Assembly: GCA_017618195.1 (NCBI GenBank)
Contig: JAFZUW010000065.1
Location: 62,001-126,000 of the forward strand
DNA: 64,000 nucleotides
DNA from: Lachnospiraceae bacterium
GTDB taxonomy: Bacteria; Bacillota; Clostridia; Lachnospirales; Lachnospiraceae
Reading direction: 5' to 3'
The notes beneath the pieces are model-generated. The model had not been told where the DNA came from, did not search any database, and saw only the letters and a program-made list of their open reading frames with translations. A program made the translations under genes and the position numbers. Within the stretch, counting starts at the first letter, position 1, and each line of letters opens with the position of its first letter. Below, one piece after another: positions 9,112-18,668 of this stretch.

Positions 9112-10257
9112 TCACTTTTTTGCAGAAGAAATCTTTTTCTTTATCCTTCTCTTTATTTCTTTCAGCCAGTCGATCCTCACATATTTCTTCTTCAACTTTG
9201 TAAATGATAGATTATCTAAATCTTTGAAAAAACAATCTCGCTCTTTCGGTTTCTCCACCGAAATAAAGTCCGTTTTATTCTTCTCTATTGCAACGGAATA
9301 ATCCACTTCCTGTAATTCAACACTGTCCCGTATAGTTTTAACTAACTCCATGCCCAACTCTGTTCTACAGACAATCAAAGACGCTCCTGTCCCATCATTG
9401 AAATCAGGCACCATTCGCTCAATTCCCCAAAAATCTCCAAGCGTCAAATCCGAATATCTTTCCGTTTTCGCTTTACAGGAATAACAAGACGGTCTAAGCG
9501 ACAGATTCTTTAGGAAGAGCTGAAAATAGGAATCTGTCTGCTTGGGCGAGTAAAAGAATTGATGGTCTTCGTTTTCAAGCAGGAGTCCATAGTCCTTCCA
9601 CCCATCTTTTTTATATCGGAAGCTAACTTTTCGAACACTTCCCACCTTAGCTTGCCGATAGTTCAGATATTTTTCCCAGAGCTTCGCTGACGGAACTCCA
9701 TGGCAGATTACATCTACGCAGAAAAGGTTCTGATCATCCTTCCCCACAAAACGTTTCAAAGCGTTTACCTGACAGGGCGTTCCGGAGAATAAGACTTTTT
9801 GTCCTCCTTTAATTGTCTTGCTGATTGTCTCATAAAGTGTCATCGGATCAGTCTGAATATACTTTGACCCTCTAATCCGAGCCAACTCGCTGACATCCCG
9901 AATTATTATATGACGCGCGCTCTTACAGTCATCATCCATTGCCACTCCTATAACAATCCCGCCATCAGATAAAAACCTCTCCGCCAAATGGTAAAATACC
10001 CCTCCTGACGAACTGTTTATTCGAACTTCATTATTTCTGCTTTTTGCAGCATATGAAACCAACACATCTTTACCTTTTTCATCATGTAAGAAAGGACATA
10101 CGGTCTCACAACGCATACAATTGATACATTCGCTCAAATCAACGGAAGGATAATAGAATCCCTCCTCATCCGTAACCATGGTAATACATCTTTTCGGGCA
10201 GACATTTGCACAAGCGGAGCACCCACAGCATTTTTCTTTTTCATTGATTTGAATCAT
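9112..10257 (-). CDS. FrhB-type iron-sulfur oxidoreductase of polysaccharide clusters (stand-alone)
   Basis: 381-residue protein annotated in relatives as coenzyme F420 hydrogenase/dehydrogenase beta subunit. Two [4Fe-4S] motifs open it: Cys10/13/16/20 (CCGCSACANVCP) and Cys44/47/50/54 (CINCMRCETVCP). FrhB N- and C-terminal domains follow, with SSSGGVFYHLAE, SGTPCQVNALKRF and CVDVICHGVPS. These proteins are often found beside polysaccharide pyruvyl transferases. Their reaction is not settled; a redox change of a sugar or flavin-linked electron transfer is assumed. Its ATG overlaps the TAA of the preceding flippase gene, with AAGGAG upstream. A second copy of this domain set is fused to a pyruvyl transferase at 13945-16263. 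Confidence 0.85.
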   Translation of the reverse strand: MIQINEKEKCCGCSACANVCPKRCITMVTDEEGFYYPSVDLSECINCMRCETVCPFLHDEKGKDVLVSYAAKSRNNEVRINSSSGGVFYHLAERFLSDGGIVIGVAMDDDCKSARHIIIRDVSELARIRGSKYIQTDPMTLYETISKTIKGGQKVLFSGTPCQVNALKRFVGKDDQNLFCVDVICHGVPSAKLWEKYLNYRQAKVGSVRKVSFRYKKDGWKDYGLLLENEDHQFFYSPKQTDSYFQLFLKNLSLRPSCYSCKAKTERYSDLTLGDFWGIERMVPDFNDGTGASLIVCRTELGMELVKTIRDSVELQEVDYSVAIEKNKTDFISVEKPKERDCFFKDLDNLSFTKLKKKYVRIDWLKEIKRRIKKKISSAKK

Positions 10258-11822
10258 TATTTCAGTCTCCTTGCCCGCGATCGTGTTTTAAGCATTTTGA
10301 ACGGCTTAAGAATCAAATCTTTTTCATATTCGTTCATTCCCAGCTTCCACATTGAGAACCCGTACGATAAAGAGTAAATAGCTATACAGACCAACAATAC
10401 CAATACCGAATGGTAGTCAACAAAATACATCATTCCCACTCCGATGGCGGCAGGAATAATCAATCCCCTCGACATCATTATTATGTTTTTCCAGAACAGT
10501 ACCACATCCAGTCCACATTTCTTATGGTAGTAAATATTCATTATAAATCCATTTGCCACTATCAAAGCAAACGCAGTTCCAAACGCCGCGCCTACTGCAC
10601 CATATAACTGACATAGCACGATAGACATGCCTAAATTAATAAATGCCATAATCAGATATGCTATACTTCGGAATTGATGCTTATTCTCTGCTCTTTGGAT
10701 TTCTATCCCAAGATTCTGAATCAAGGCAATGGTAGAAGGCAAAGTCAGTAAAAGTGCAACATAATATGACTCACCATACCCCTTACCAGCCCAAAACCCA
10801 ATAAAGGGTTTTCCAAAGAAAATCAAACCGCTCCCTATCAAAGCCAGAATAAGATACTGGACTCTGCCCACTTTAGTAAACAATCGGGTCAACTCATTAT
10901 TTCTATCATCCAGGTTATCGGAATATTGGTTTATTATCTTATGAACCCGCGGGGTAAAGACCCCGGAAACAGCTTTCGAGAACATGTTATAATATGAATG
11001 TAAAGAAAAACCTACCGCATATATCGCAACTACCTCTGTTCCGCGAAACCGCCCCAGTAATAACTTATCCACGCTCCAGTTAATCTGATCAACAATCATG
11101 TTTATAGCTATGAAACTGGTATATGTAAACAAACTGCGCATTATCCCTGGCTCAAATCCGGAGAAAACAAACCTGTTCTTTAATACCGCTATAACATAAA
11201 AACAGAAAATAACATCTGTAATCAGATGGATGGAAACCGTTACGGCTACCATTGCAATTGACTTATATCCCATTAACAGCAGCGGTAACGTAACCAACGG
11301 TGAGAGTATTGTCTTTATCATTCCGAGTGTTTTCAGAAAGATAAATCTCTCATGGGCGGAAATGATGCTTTGAAAAACACTCATCGGAAAAGAAAACGAC
11401 AGATTAATTGTTAACAGCAGCATAAGAATGGTCGCTGTCTTATACTCCGATGCAGATAATCCTTCGTCAAAGACCAATTTAAGATTAAAAGTGAAAAACA
11501 GACCGCAAACGAGAGCAATCAAACCTATCACAGAGAAAATTATTATGAATAATCCATTTAATCTGTAGATGGACTCCGAATCCTCGTTCTTCTTGTACTT
11601 GGAGTAATACCTTATGTATGACGAATTAAAGCCAAGACTCAATACGGAAAGCATTGAAATGGTCGACGAAATAGTATTATATAATCCATATTCGCTTTTT
11701 CCCAAAAGTCTGATCATTATCGGAGTATATAATAACCCTATTATAACTCCCAGCGCCATTTGCACGTATGATAATATGCTTCCTACAAATAGCTGATTAG
11801 GCTTTCTACGAAGTTTCAACAT
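10257..11822 (-). CDS. Polysaccharide flippase (Wzx-like), copy 2
   Basis: 521 residues with about 14 predicted membrane segments. The N-terminal NQLFVGSILSYVQMALGVIIG and LLGKSEYGLYNTISS are typical of the polysaccharide-biosynthesis MATE-like transporters that flip lipid-linked repeat units. The central QINWSVDKLLLGRFRGTEVV is also characteristic. An AGAGGAAGAG site precedes the ATG, and the stop overlaps the next gene's start. It is distinct from the flippase at 2622-4190, so the locus either exports two different units or is a mosaic of two clusters. Confidence 0.87.
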   Translation of the reverse strand: MLKLRRKPNQLFVGSILSYVQMALGVIIGLLYTPIMIRLLGKSEYGLYNTISSTISMLSVLSLGFNSSYIRYYSKYKKNEDSESIYRLNGLFIIIFSVIGLIALVCGLFFTFNLKLVFDEGLSASEYKTATILMLLLTINLSFSFPMSVFQSIISAHERFIFLKTLGMIKTILSPLVTLPLLLMGYKSIAMVAVTVSIHLITDVIFCFYVIAVLKNRFVFSGFEPGIMRSLFTYTSFIAINMIVDQINWSVDKLLLGRFRGTEVVAIYAVGFSLHSYYNMFSKAVSGVFTPRVHKIINQYSDNLDDRNNELTRLFTKVGRVQYLILALIGSGLIFFGKPFIGFWAGKGYGESYYVALLLTLPSTIALIQNLGIEIQRAENKHQFRSIAYLIMAFINLGMSIVLCQLYGAVGAAFGTAFALIVANGFIMNIYYHKKCGLDVVLFWKNIIMMSRGLIIPAAIGVGMMYFVDYHSVLVLLVCIAIYSLSYGFSMWKLGMNEYEKDLILKPFKMLKTRSRARRLK

Positions 11823-11835
11823 TCTCTTCCTCTTC

Positions 11836-13008
11836 TCATTTTTCTACTGCTTCTTGTAAAAACATCTTTGATTGATTTCTGTAATTGAGAAGTTTTTCTT
11901 CAATCACAGAATAATCCATATCTTGCGCAGAACACAAATACACAGAATTCCTTCGTTCCTTTGCGGTGCAGAACCTGTCCTCTATTTCCAAAGAACTAAC
12001 GAGTGACTCTATTCGCGTTCCTGACCCTTCCAGTTTTCGCCTTGGAAATACAAAAAACTGTTTGTGAAAAATCAAAGAAAAAACCGACGCATGAAAACTA
12101 TCCGTGAGTACATATTGGGCATTTTGAATCAATGACAGGAAGCGTGGCGGAGATACTTTATTGTCACGAAAATCAGCGAAGCAAAGATCCGCAAAACAAA
12201 ACTTGTCGTTAGCATACGGAAGTGTTACTATCTTCAGATCCTTAGCACGTGCAAACTTTCGCGCGAGCTTCCTATTCGCAACATCGTCTCCCAAAAAGTA
12301 ACAAAAAATATACTTCTCTTCAATCCCCGGTTTCTCAGATTCAGCAATCGTCTGCCACTTTGATACGGGTAAAAGAAATGTCGGATCCAATACCCACTCT
12401 GCATTTTTTATACCGACAGACTGAAGAATACCGACCGTTTCCTTCTCTCTTACCGAGACTGCATCAAAACTTCTCAAAGATTCAAATAATGCGCTCCTTT
12501 GTGTTTCATTCAACACATTAGTTCGCAAACTGGCTGCATAAGATATTTTTTTCCCTTTTTCCGCAAAAGACAGGTAATATGGGTCACCGATACTTTTCTC
12601 ACTCCAGACCCTGTCACTTCCGGTAATAAAACAATCAACCGCATCATCCAGTTCTTTTAATGCGGATACGCTGTAGACTTTGTCACTGTGCGGAATGGCA
12701 TCCCGAAAATCTGTAACGGCTTTCTTTTTTTCTTCGATTTTCTTCTCTACAATCAATCGTGTAAGTTTCTTTTCTATTCCCGCACTAATCTTTTTGTTTA
12801 TTCTTCCGATTTTCTCATTCAAAGACGCTTCACGGAAACGTTCTGCAGTAGTAAGTCTGTATTTTCTTTTTTCAAGCTTTTCGTCAAAACAGATTTGAAA
12901 TGCATTATACCCACAACTGTTAAGATACTCAGCAAGCGCAAAAGCCTGCAGTAATCCTCCGTAATTTGCCGAATTATAGTACTTTGTGATGATTCCTACC
13001 TTCTTCAT
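11836..13008 (-). CDS. Polysaccharide pyruvyl transferase family protein (stand-alone)
   Basis: 390 residues of the PS_pyruv_trans family, which adds pyruvate ketals from phosphoenolpyruvate to sugars of wall or exopolysaccharides. Family landmarks are the start KVGIITKYYNSANYGGLLQA, the GSDRVWS motif, WVLDPTFLL, FCYFLGDD and the late TDSFHASVFSLIF. It lies 13 bases upstream of a flippase and one gene away from a stand-alone FrhB protein. That repeats in split form the domain pair fused in the gene at 13945-16263. Several homologues in this family act on substrates other than pyruvate, so the family is sure but the exact reaction is not. Confidence 0.85.
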   Translation of the reverse strand: MKKVGIITKYYNSANYGGLLQAFALAEYLNSCGYNAFQICFDEKLEKRKYRLTTAERFREASLNEKIGRINKKISAGIEKKLTRLIVEKKIEEKKKAVTDFRDAIPHSDKVYSVSALKELDDAVDCFITGSDRVWSEKSIGDPYYLSFAEKGKKISYAASLRTNVLNETQRSALFESLRSFDAVSVREKETVGILQSVGIKNAEWVLDPTFLLPVSKWQTIAESEKPGIEEKYIFCYFLGDDVANRKLARKFARAKDLKIVTLPYANDKFCFADLCFADFRDNKVSPPRFLSLIQNAQYVLTDSFHASVFSLIFHKQFFVFPRRKLEGSGTRIESLVSSLEIEDRFCTAKERRNSVYLCSAQDMDYSVIEEKLLNYRNQSKMFLQEAVEK

Positions 13009-13036
13009 CTATAGCCTCCAGCAAGCTTGTCTTAAT

Positions 13037-13894
13037 CTATCGAAACGATTCCTTTCCAAACTCATTTACCAGATTTTTTACTGCCGTATCATTTCCCGAA
13101 TCATAGAGATTATAAAACTTGAGTGCCTGATCTTGAGTGTGATTAATCTTTAACAGTGATCTTTCGTGATTATTTAACGGGACATTAACTATTTTACGAC
13201 CAATCAGCCGGCACATGCAATTCAGCCAGACATCATCAGCCGAAAAGGAAAGTTTTTTTATGGTCTCCAAATCAAAAGCTCTTTCGTCAAAACAGTGCGG
13301 AGGAAATAAAGTGCCGGCACCACTGGTAAAAAACAAGTCTGTGGAAGCCACATTATATCTTTGACTGTTTTTTATCCACTTGGAATAAGGCAACGGTATT
13401 CCTTGCCCGTCATACAGTATTTCATGCGTACGCATCGCACATATACACTCCGGAAATGCACAATATGTATCATATAGTTTTTTAATCATGTCCTTGTGAT
13501 AAATCAGATCATCGTCTACAGTTACTACCAGAGAATCTCCGTATTCCCGCAATGAATAATAGTACTTTTTATGAGATTTCAAGTCATCAACAAAACGAAT
13601 TTCCAGCCCATGCTTTACAAGCTTTTTTATTGACTCCGGAATCTTCTCTTTTTCAACATCATCGCCCAAATACAATACAATCTTATTGGGTTGAAGGGAT
13701 TGATTAAACAAACTCCCTAAAGCGATATACAAGTTATCCAGTCTAGGCGAAAAACTTGTCATACTCACCACTATCGGGGGAACTGTCCCCTCATTTTTCA
13801 AGGATTTAATATTCCTACCCTTACTATAGCGTCTTTTCAGAAAAGCAGAGATTATCTTATTTTTGTATCTGTTAATCGTACTACTGTTTCGCAT
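13037..13894 (-). CDS. GT-A type glycosyltransferase
   Basis: About 285 residues. The core starts at PIVVSMTSFSPRLDNLYIAL, with IVLYLGDDV and the metal-binding VTVDDDLIYHKDM, as in GT-A transferases often left as hypothetical or family 2-like. A later SADDVWLNCMCRLIG matches the common acceptor-side D/ED position. I choose the ATG at 13894 because GGAGAG lies five bases upstream; an in-frame ATG at 13906 has no such site. It has the same general AT-rich composition as its neighbours. The sugar is unknown. Confidence 0.72.
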   Translation of the reverse strand: MRNSSTINRYKNKIISAFLKRRYSKGRNIKSLKNEGTVPPIVVSMTSFSPRLDNLYIALGSLFNQSLQPNKIVLYLGDDVEKEKIPESIKKLVKHGLEIRFVDDLKSHKKYYYSLREYGDSLVVTVDDDLIYHKDMIKKLYDTYCAFPECICAMRTHEILYDGQGIPLPYSKWIKNSQRYNVASTDLFFTSGAGTLFPPHCFDERAFDLETIKKLSFSADDVWLNCMCRLIGRKIVNVPLNNHERSLLKINHTQDQALKFYNLYDSGNDTAVKNLVNEFGKESFR

Positions 13895-13944
13895 AAAACT
13901 CTCCATTCATGCAGCTCTTTTATGGCCACAAGAAACAAAAGGCA

Positions 13945-16263
13945 TCAGTTCCCGATTATATGCCGTTTAACCTTTCTTATGACTTTTTTTGTAAACCCGG
14001 GAAGCAATAAATACTTCTGCCGAATGTAGTCATAGCCATATTTTCTGTAATAATAAAATAAAGTATCACGCTCTGCTGCCTTCCTGCTTGATGAGACAGC
14101 ACTCTTATTATACTTGATGCCGTCTTCAAACGATACTTCCCGAAAAACCAAGTCATTCTTTATTCGTTCAAACAGTGCTTCTCCCTTATCAGAGTTAATA
14201 ATCGTCAGCGATGTTCCGTCACCATTATATATCGCTCCGACTTTTTTGGCCCCCCAGAAGTCGGCAATTGTAATATCCGAAACCCTGGGATAAGAAGAAA
14301 ACCTGCATTCAAAGCAAGACGATCGCAGCGTTTTGTTTTTAGAAAAAGCCTGAATAAACTCATCTTTGTACCATCTGCGTTTTTCAATCGTGCCATCATC
14401 ATATTCTATCTTCACACAAGGCTTATTCCATCCCTTCGATTCATCTCTGAAGATATATTTGACAACACGCTTACCAGTTTTCAACTCATAATCATGAAGA
14501 TAATCTGCAAAAACCCCCGGAGAAGCGACCCCATGGCATACAACATCGCATAATATAATGTTTTCGTTTCTGCCAAACATTGTTCTAATTGCAGCCACTT
14601 GACAACCCGTTCCAGTGAAGAACACTTTTTTCCCCTCTTTAAGCGCTGCTTCGATCAAGCCGTATATATTCTCAATGGAGCTTTGAACATATTTGCTTCC
14701 TCGACATTTTGGCAAATCTTCAACTCGCTGTATGGCAATATGCCGGACAGTGTTATCTTCCTGCATTGCAGCACCAACTACAACACCATTGTTATTAAGG
14801 ATCTCTGTTGCTAGGGCTGAAAAGATTCCTCCCGAACTGCTATTTTTTCTGACGGCATTATCTTTATTCCACGCTGCATATGCCATACGTTTCATGCCGT
14901 CCGGAATCACCGGTTTGTTTACTGCAGGGCATAATTTCACACATGCTCCACACGCGATACACTTATTTCTATCAACAGTAGGTCTCCAGAACCCATCTTT
15001 ATCCAATTTTCCTGTAATCGCGCCATGCTTGCAGACATTAACACACAAACCGCACCCTACACACTTCTCCTCATCTGCCGGGAGACCAATGCCCTCCGTT
15101 TTTTCGGCATGATTTACAAAAGATGTTGCCATACGAAGAAATTGCATGGATTTCTGTATCTCCAAATCCAACCTTCGTTTTACGTCTTCATAATCGATGG
15201 TCTCATTTTTGATTACTTGTTTAGTCCCAAGTTTTCGGTTTAGAAGATTGATTTTCGCAAGAATATTATCAATTCTTCCTCCCCGCTTTTCAAATGGCAG
15301 TTCACTTTCCGCGTTATAAACAAAAAATTCTTTTTCCAGTTTAATCGATAAAGCTGTTCCGTGAAACGAGTCTGTAATAACCAACTCTGCGTTCATGATC
15401 GCATCTAGAAATTCTATCGGTCCCATTCCATAAGCCGGAATCCATGAAGAATCAATTGCCGCACATTTGGGATGAAACACAATTACCTTTAAATCATTCT
15501 TTTTCGCAAATGCGCATACCTCTTTTTTTATTTGGTATGCAGACATATAATTCAGAAAGTAGCAAAAAATGTATCTTTCTTTCTCTGCTACATCACATTT
15601 CACCAGAGATTCCCACGATTCTTTTTCAAGCAAAAATGTCGGATCCAGAACACATTCCACATTTCTTCCCGTTATGCTTGAGATTAATTCTGCACCTTTT
15701 TCTTCACGCACAGAAACATAATCAATTCCGAGAATCAGTCTCTTATAGTCACTGATTAACCCATCCGGGATTGTATCTATTCCCAAACTGGGGGCATAAG
15801 CTATTTTTCGAGCTCCCTCGGGTGCAAATGAAAGGAAGAACGGTTCAGAAGTATCAAACCTTTCCGGATTCCAAATCTGGTCGCTGCCGCATATATATAA
15901 ATCATATTGCGGCGGTTCTTCCATTATCTCAGACACCTGTGTATACTTTCTCTTTGAAACATGTAAGTATTTCTCTCGGAAAGTATCACATGCCTTTTTT
16001 CTTTTCGGTTGATCTCTTCGTAAAGCCGGCAGCCCCTTGGCTTGAAACCAGATTATTTTGGGGCTTCTAGCTTTCTTTTTCCTGACTTTGATTCTATTTT
16101 CAGATTTCTGGTCTTGTTTTATAAATCTATTATGGTCTATAAACTCACAATCAATACCCAGCCGTGTCATCACGGTTTGCAAAGCATATGCCTGAAGCAG
16201 CGCCCCGCAGTTTTGTGAGTCATGAACCGTAATTATGCCGCCTTTAAGAAAGTGATTCTCCAT
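13945..16263 (-). CDS. Fused polysaccharide pyruvyl transferase - FrhB iron-sulfur protein
   Basis: 772-residue two-part protein. Residues ~5-370 are a PS_pyruv_trans domain (KGGIITVHDSQNCGALLQAY, CGSDQIWNPERF, DPTFLLEKESW, ITDSFHGTALSI). Residues ~395-772 are a ferredoxin-FrhB unit: clusters CVGCGLCVNVC near 400 and CIACGACVKLCP near 433, then NSSSGGIFSALA, TGTGCQVAAIR and CDVVCHGVASP. The start is ATG 16263 with AAAGGG eight bases upstream; a GTG at 16293 is less likely. The start overlaps the polymerase gene by 20 bases. The same two domains occur as separate genes at 11836-13008 and 9112-10257, suggesting the two activities work on the same intermediate. Confidence 0.88.
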   Translation of the reverse strand: MENHFLKGGIITVHDSQNCGALLQAYALQTVMTRLGIDCEFIDHNRFIKQDQKSENRIKVRKKKARSPKIIWFQAKGLPALRRDQPKRKKACDTFREKYLHVSKRKYTQVSEIMEEPPQYDLYICGSDQIWNPERFDTSEPFFLSFAPEGARKIAYAPSLGIDTIPDGLISDYKRLILGIDYVSVREEKGAELISSITGRNVECVLDPTFLLEKESWESLVKCDVAEKERYIFCYFLNYMSAYQIKKEVCAFAKKNDLKVIVFHPKCAAIDSSWIPAYGMGPIEFLDAIMNAELVITDSFHGTALSIKLEKEFFVYNAESELPFEKRGGRIDNILAKINLLNRKLGTKQVIKNETIDYEDVKRRLDLEIQKSMQFLRMATSFVNHAEKTEGIGLPADEEKCVGCGLCVNVCKHGAITGKLDKDGFWRPTVDRNKCIACGACVKLCPAVNKPVIPDGMKRMAYAAWNKDNAVRKNSSSGGIFSALATEILNNNGVVVGAAMQEDNTVRHIAIQRVEDLPKCRGSKYVQSSIENIYGLIEAALKEGKKVFFTGTGCQVAAIRTMFGRNENIILCDVVCHGVASPGVFADYLHDYELKTGKRVVKYIFRDESKGWNKPCVKIEYDDGTIEKRRWYKDEFIQAFSKNKTLRSSCFECRFSSYPRVSDITIADFWGAKKVGAIYNGDGTSLTIINSDKGEALFERIKNDLVFREVSFEDGIKYNKSAVSSSRKAAERDTLFYYYRKYGYDYIRQKYLLLPGFTKKVIRKVKRHIIGN

Positions 16264-17482
16264 AATTGTAACCCTTTTCGTTATTCTGATCACACAGTTT
16301 GATATACGAAATAACCAATCCTAAGAACAACCATAAATAATAAGACTGCCTCAATGAGGAAGAGCAAGTCGTTAAAAAGCAATACAGCACCATAAATGAA
16401 AAGAAGAATTTCGCCTTCTCTTCTTTCCGAAACGGCCAAAGTCTTTTAAATATCATGAAACACCACGAAACGATACATCCTAATCCAAAGAGTCCGAAAT
16501 CCTCAAGCACCTCCAGAAAGTAGTTATGTACCTCGAATATGCCGCCTGTAAAGTAATAACAGAACTTCTCGTTTGCGATTGCGCTATTCCCGACTCCAAC
16601 TCCAAAGCCCCACGTCCTGATGGTATTTCTGATCGCATTTCCCCAGATTGGAATTCTACGTTCCTCTCCTAATGAAATGCTCGCAATATCATTAAAGCCT
16701 CCGCTCAAAAAAAACCAATACCTTCTTATTAAAAGCAGAATCACAGCCAATACAACACTGCCTCCAATGATTCCGCTGAAATTTTTTTTAGGGAGAATCC
16801 ATAAAAAGAATACAGCGCAAAGAATAATCCCCAAACGCGAGTCCGTTAAGAATACGCAGAACGAGCAGAACAATACACCCGCATAACGGAGCAGCATCTT
16901 ATGTCGTAACTTTTCAACTGCAATGCAAAGTATCGGCATAATCGCGACCATAAAGGTTGCAAAGTCATTTGTATTATAAAACAGCACATGTGGGTACTTC
17001 CATCCAAAGTAGTTGGTAACCCACCAGAGTTCATATCTTTCTTTTGTGACCAGAAATGCTTTCCCCGTTACACTTTCATAAACTCCCATAACACCAATTA
17101 AAAGTGCAACCAATGTTGTTATCCTGCAAATCAAAATAACATCCGATACATCTTTAACCAAGTACAACACCAAAAAAACAGTAAAGATACTTGTAAGATA
17201 TATTATTTCACCTTGAATACCCTTGCTTAAACTAATGCTCCACACCAAACTTATAATACCATATCCCCACAGACCCATAAGTTTGGTTTTCGTTTTATTG
17301 TACAGAGCGTAATGCTGTTTTTCTAACAAAAAAATGACACCATACAACAGAGCGATTATTCTCAGCGGGAACATTGTTCCTATTCCAGGTATTTTGATTC
17401 CCGGAAGTCGATTACTGCCGATTGCAAAAACAGGCAACAGCATCAGAATCAGTATTCTCGTGTTTTTTGATGACAGTTTCAT
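16244..17482 (-). CDS. O-antigen ligase/polymerase family protein (Wzy-like)
   Basis: 412 residues with about 11-12 hydrophobic segments and a large external loop between residues ~270 and 330. LTDSRLGIILCAVFF and EVHNYFLEVLEDFGLFGLG are the usual landmarks of the Wzy_C (O-antigen ligase/polymerase) family. Together with the two flippases and the phospho-sugar transferase it defines a Wzx/Wzy-dependent assembly route, with polymerisation at the outer membrane face. It is followed after 3 bases by the end of a family 4 glycosyltransferase, so it is tightly co-transcribed. Confidence 0.83.
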   Translation of the reverse strand: MKLSSKNTRILILMLLPVFAIGSNRLPGIKIPGIGTMFPLRIIALLYGVIFLLEKQHYALYNKTKTKLMGLWGYGIISLVWSISLSKGIQGEIIYLTSIFTVFLVLYLVKDVSDVILICRITTLVALLIGVMGVYESVTGKAFLVTKERYELWWVTNYFGWKYPHVLFYNTNDFATFMVAIMPILCIAVEKLRHKMLLRYAGVLFCSFCVFLTDSRLGIILCAVFFLWILPKKNFSGIIGGSVVLAVILLLIRRYWFFLSGGFNDIASISLGEERRIPIWGNAIRNTIRTWGFGVGVGNSAIANEKFCYYFTGGIFEVHNYFLEVLEDFGLFGLGCIVSWCFMIFKRLWPFRKEEKAKFFFSFMVLYCFLTTCSSSLRQSYYLWLFLGLVISYIKLCDQNNEKGYNYGESLS

Positions 17483-17485
17483 ACT

Positions 17486-18607
17486 TTAACCCTTGCTAAT
17501 ACATTTCCTGTATTCTTCTTTAAGATTTTCCGCAACATCATTCCAGTTAAATCTTTTTGATAATTCGAAGCAACTCTTGGATAAGGAATCATAATTCTTC
17601 ATAACAGAAATGATTCCGGTCTTAATCTCGTCGACAGAATCGCATGCCACAGCATATCCTACCGTTCCCTCTTCAAATTGTTCATCAAATCCCTGCCCTC
17701 TCGTATAAATGACCGGAAGTCCTTGTGTCATAGCCTCTGCATAAACCAATCCAAATGTTTCATTTGTTGAAGCCAGTACAAAGAGGTCATTATTACGATA
17801 TTCATTTATCAGTTGCTCTTTTGGCATAAAATCTTTGATCTCTACAAAGCTTTTTTCTTTTATTATATCAACTAATTTCGTGTCTTCCTTTTTCCCGATT
17901 ATCTCGTATTCAATGTTCATTCCCTCTTTTTTCATTTCTTCTATCGCATCAGCTACAGTAACCTGATTCTTACGCTGACAAATCTTCCCAACAGTGATAA
18001 TTCTCCACTTGTCATTCAGTTCATTGTTCTTTACTTTTTTAGGCGATCGATTTTGGTGCCAGAAATCATCAATACCATTGGGGATAACACTTATTTGCGG
18101 CATTATTGCCTTTTCCTCACCGGAGAGTCTATTAATCAGCTGCTTCTCTGAAGATTTCGATAAAACAATAATCTGCCTGGCATATTTAATTATGTCTAAT
18201 ACTATTTTCTTATATGGTTTCCAATTCCAAAACGGTTTGAAGTGGAAATCACTATCTCTGACCGTAACTACATACGGTATTCCCCATTTTCTGTATGCCT
18301 GCAATGCAAGATATCCATCTTCAATAAGCGTATGCGCGTGAATGCAATCAAAATCATGGTTTTCTTCATATGTTTTCATCATTCTTTTGGCCACGATATT
18401 CAATCTTGCAAATCGGCAATACGGGGAAGGAAGAAAAGAAGCATTGACCGAGCATGAATCCACATATGATTGAGTAAACTGTTTCAGCCCAATCTTTCTG
18501 GTTTCATAATAGAAAACTCTTTTTTCAATCTCTTTCTCTTCCTGAGCTTTCATTAATCCCATAAACATAGGATTACGAAAATAAATACAAATATGTAATA
18601 CGCGCAT
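17486..18607 (-). CDS. Family 4 glycosyltransferase
   Basis: 373-residue GT-B retaining transferase. The N-terminal MRVLHICIYFRNP and DCIHAHTLIEDGYLAL are the acceptor-side Rossmann half. The donor half contains ITVGKICQRKNQ and the E-x7-E element ETFGLVYAEAMTQGLPVI, with both glutamates present. It probably transfers a hexose or 6-deoxyhexose from a nucleotide sugar. There are 61 bases between it and the upstream gene, and 3 bases to the polymerase downstream. Confidence 0.87.
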   Translation of the reverse strand: MRVLHICIYFRNPMFMGLMKAQEEKEIEKRVFYYETRKIGLKQFTQSYVDSCSVNASFLPSPYCRFARLNIVAKRMMKTYEENHDFDCIHAHTLIEDGYLALQAYRKWGIPYVVTVRDSDFHFKPFWNWKPYKKIVLDIIKYARQIIVLSKSSEKQLINRLSGEEKAIMPQISVIPNGIDDFWHQNRSPKKVKNNELNDKWRIITVGKICQRKNQVTVADAIEEMKKEGMNIEYEIIGKKEDTKLVDIIKEKSFVEIKDFMPKEQLINEYRNNDLFVLASTNETFGLVYAEAMTQGLPVIYTRGQGFDEQFEEGTVGYAVACDSVDEIKTGIISVMKNYDSLSKSCFELSKRFNWNDVAENLKEEYRKCISKG

Positions 18608-18668
18608 CTTAATTCACACTTCCGTTTATTCCCTTATTTATCACGCTTCAATTCTATCCGGCTTTTAA

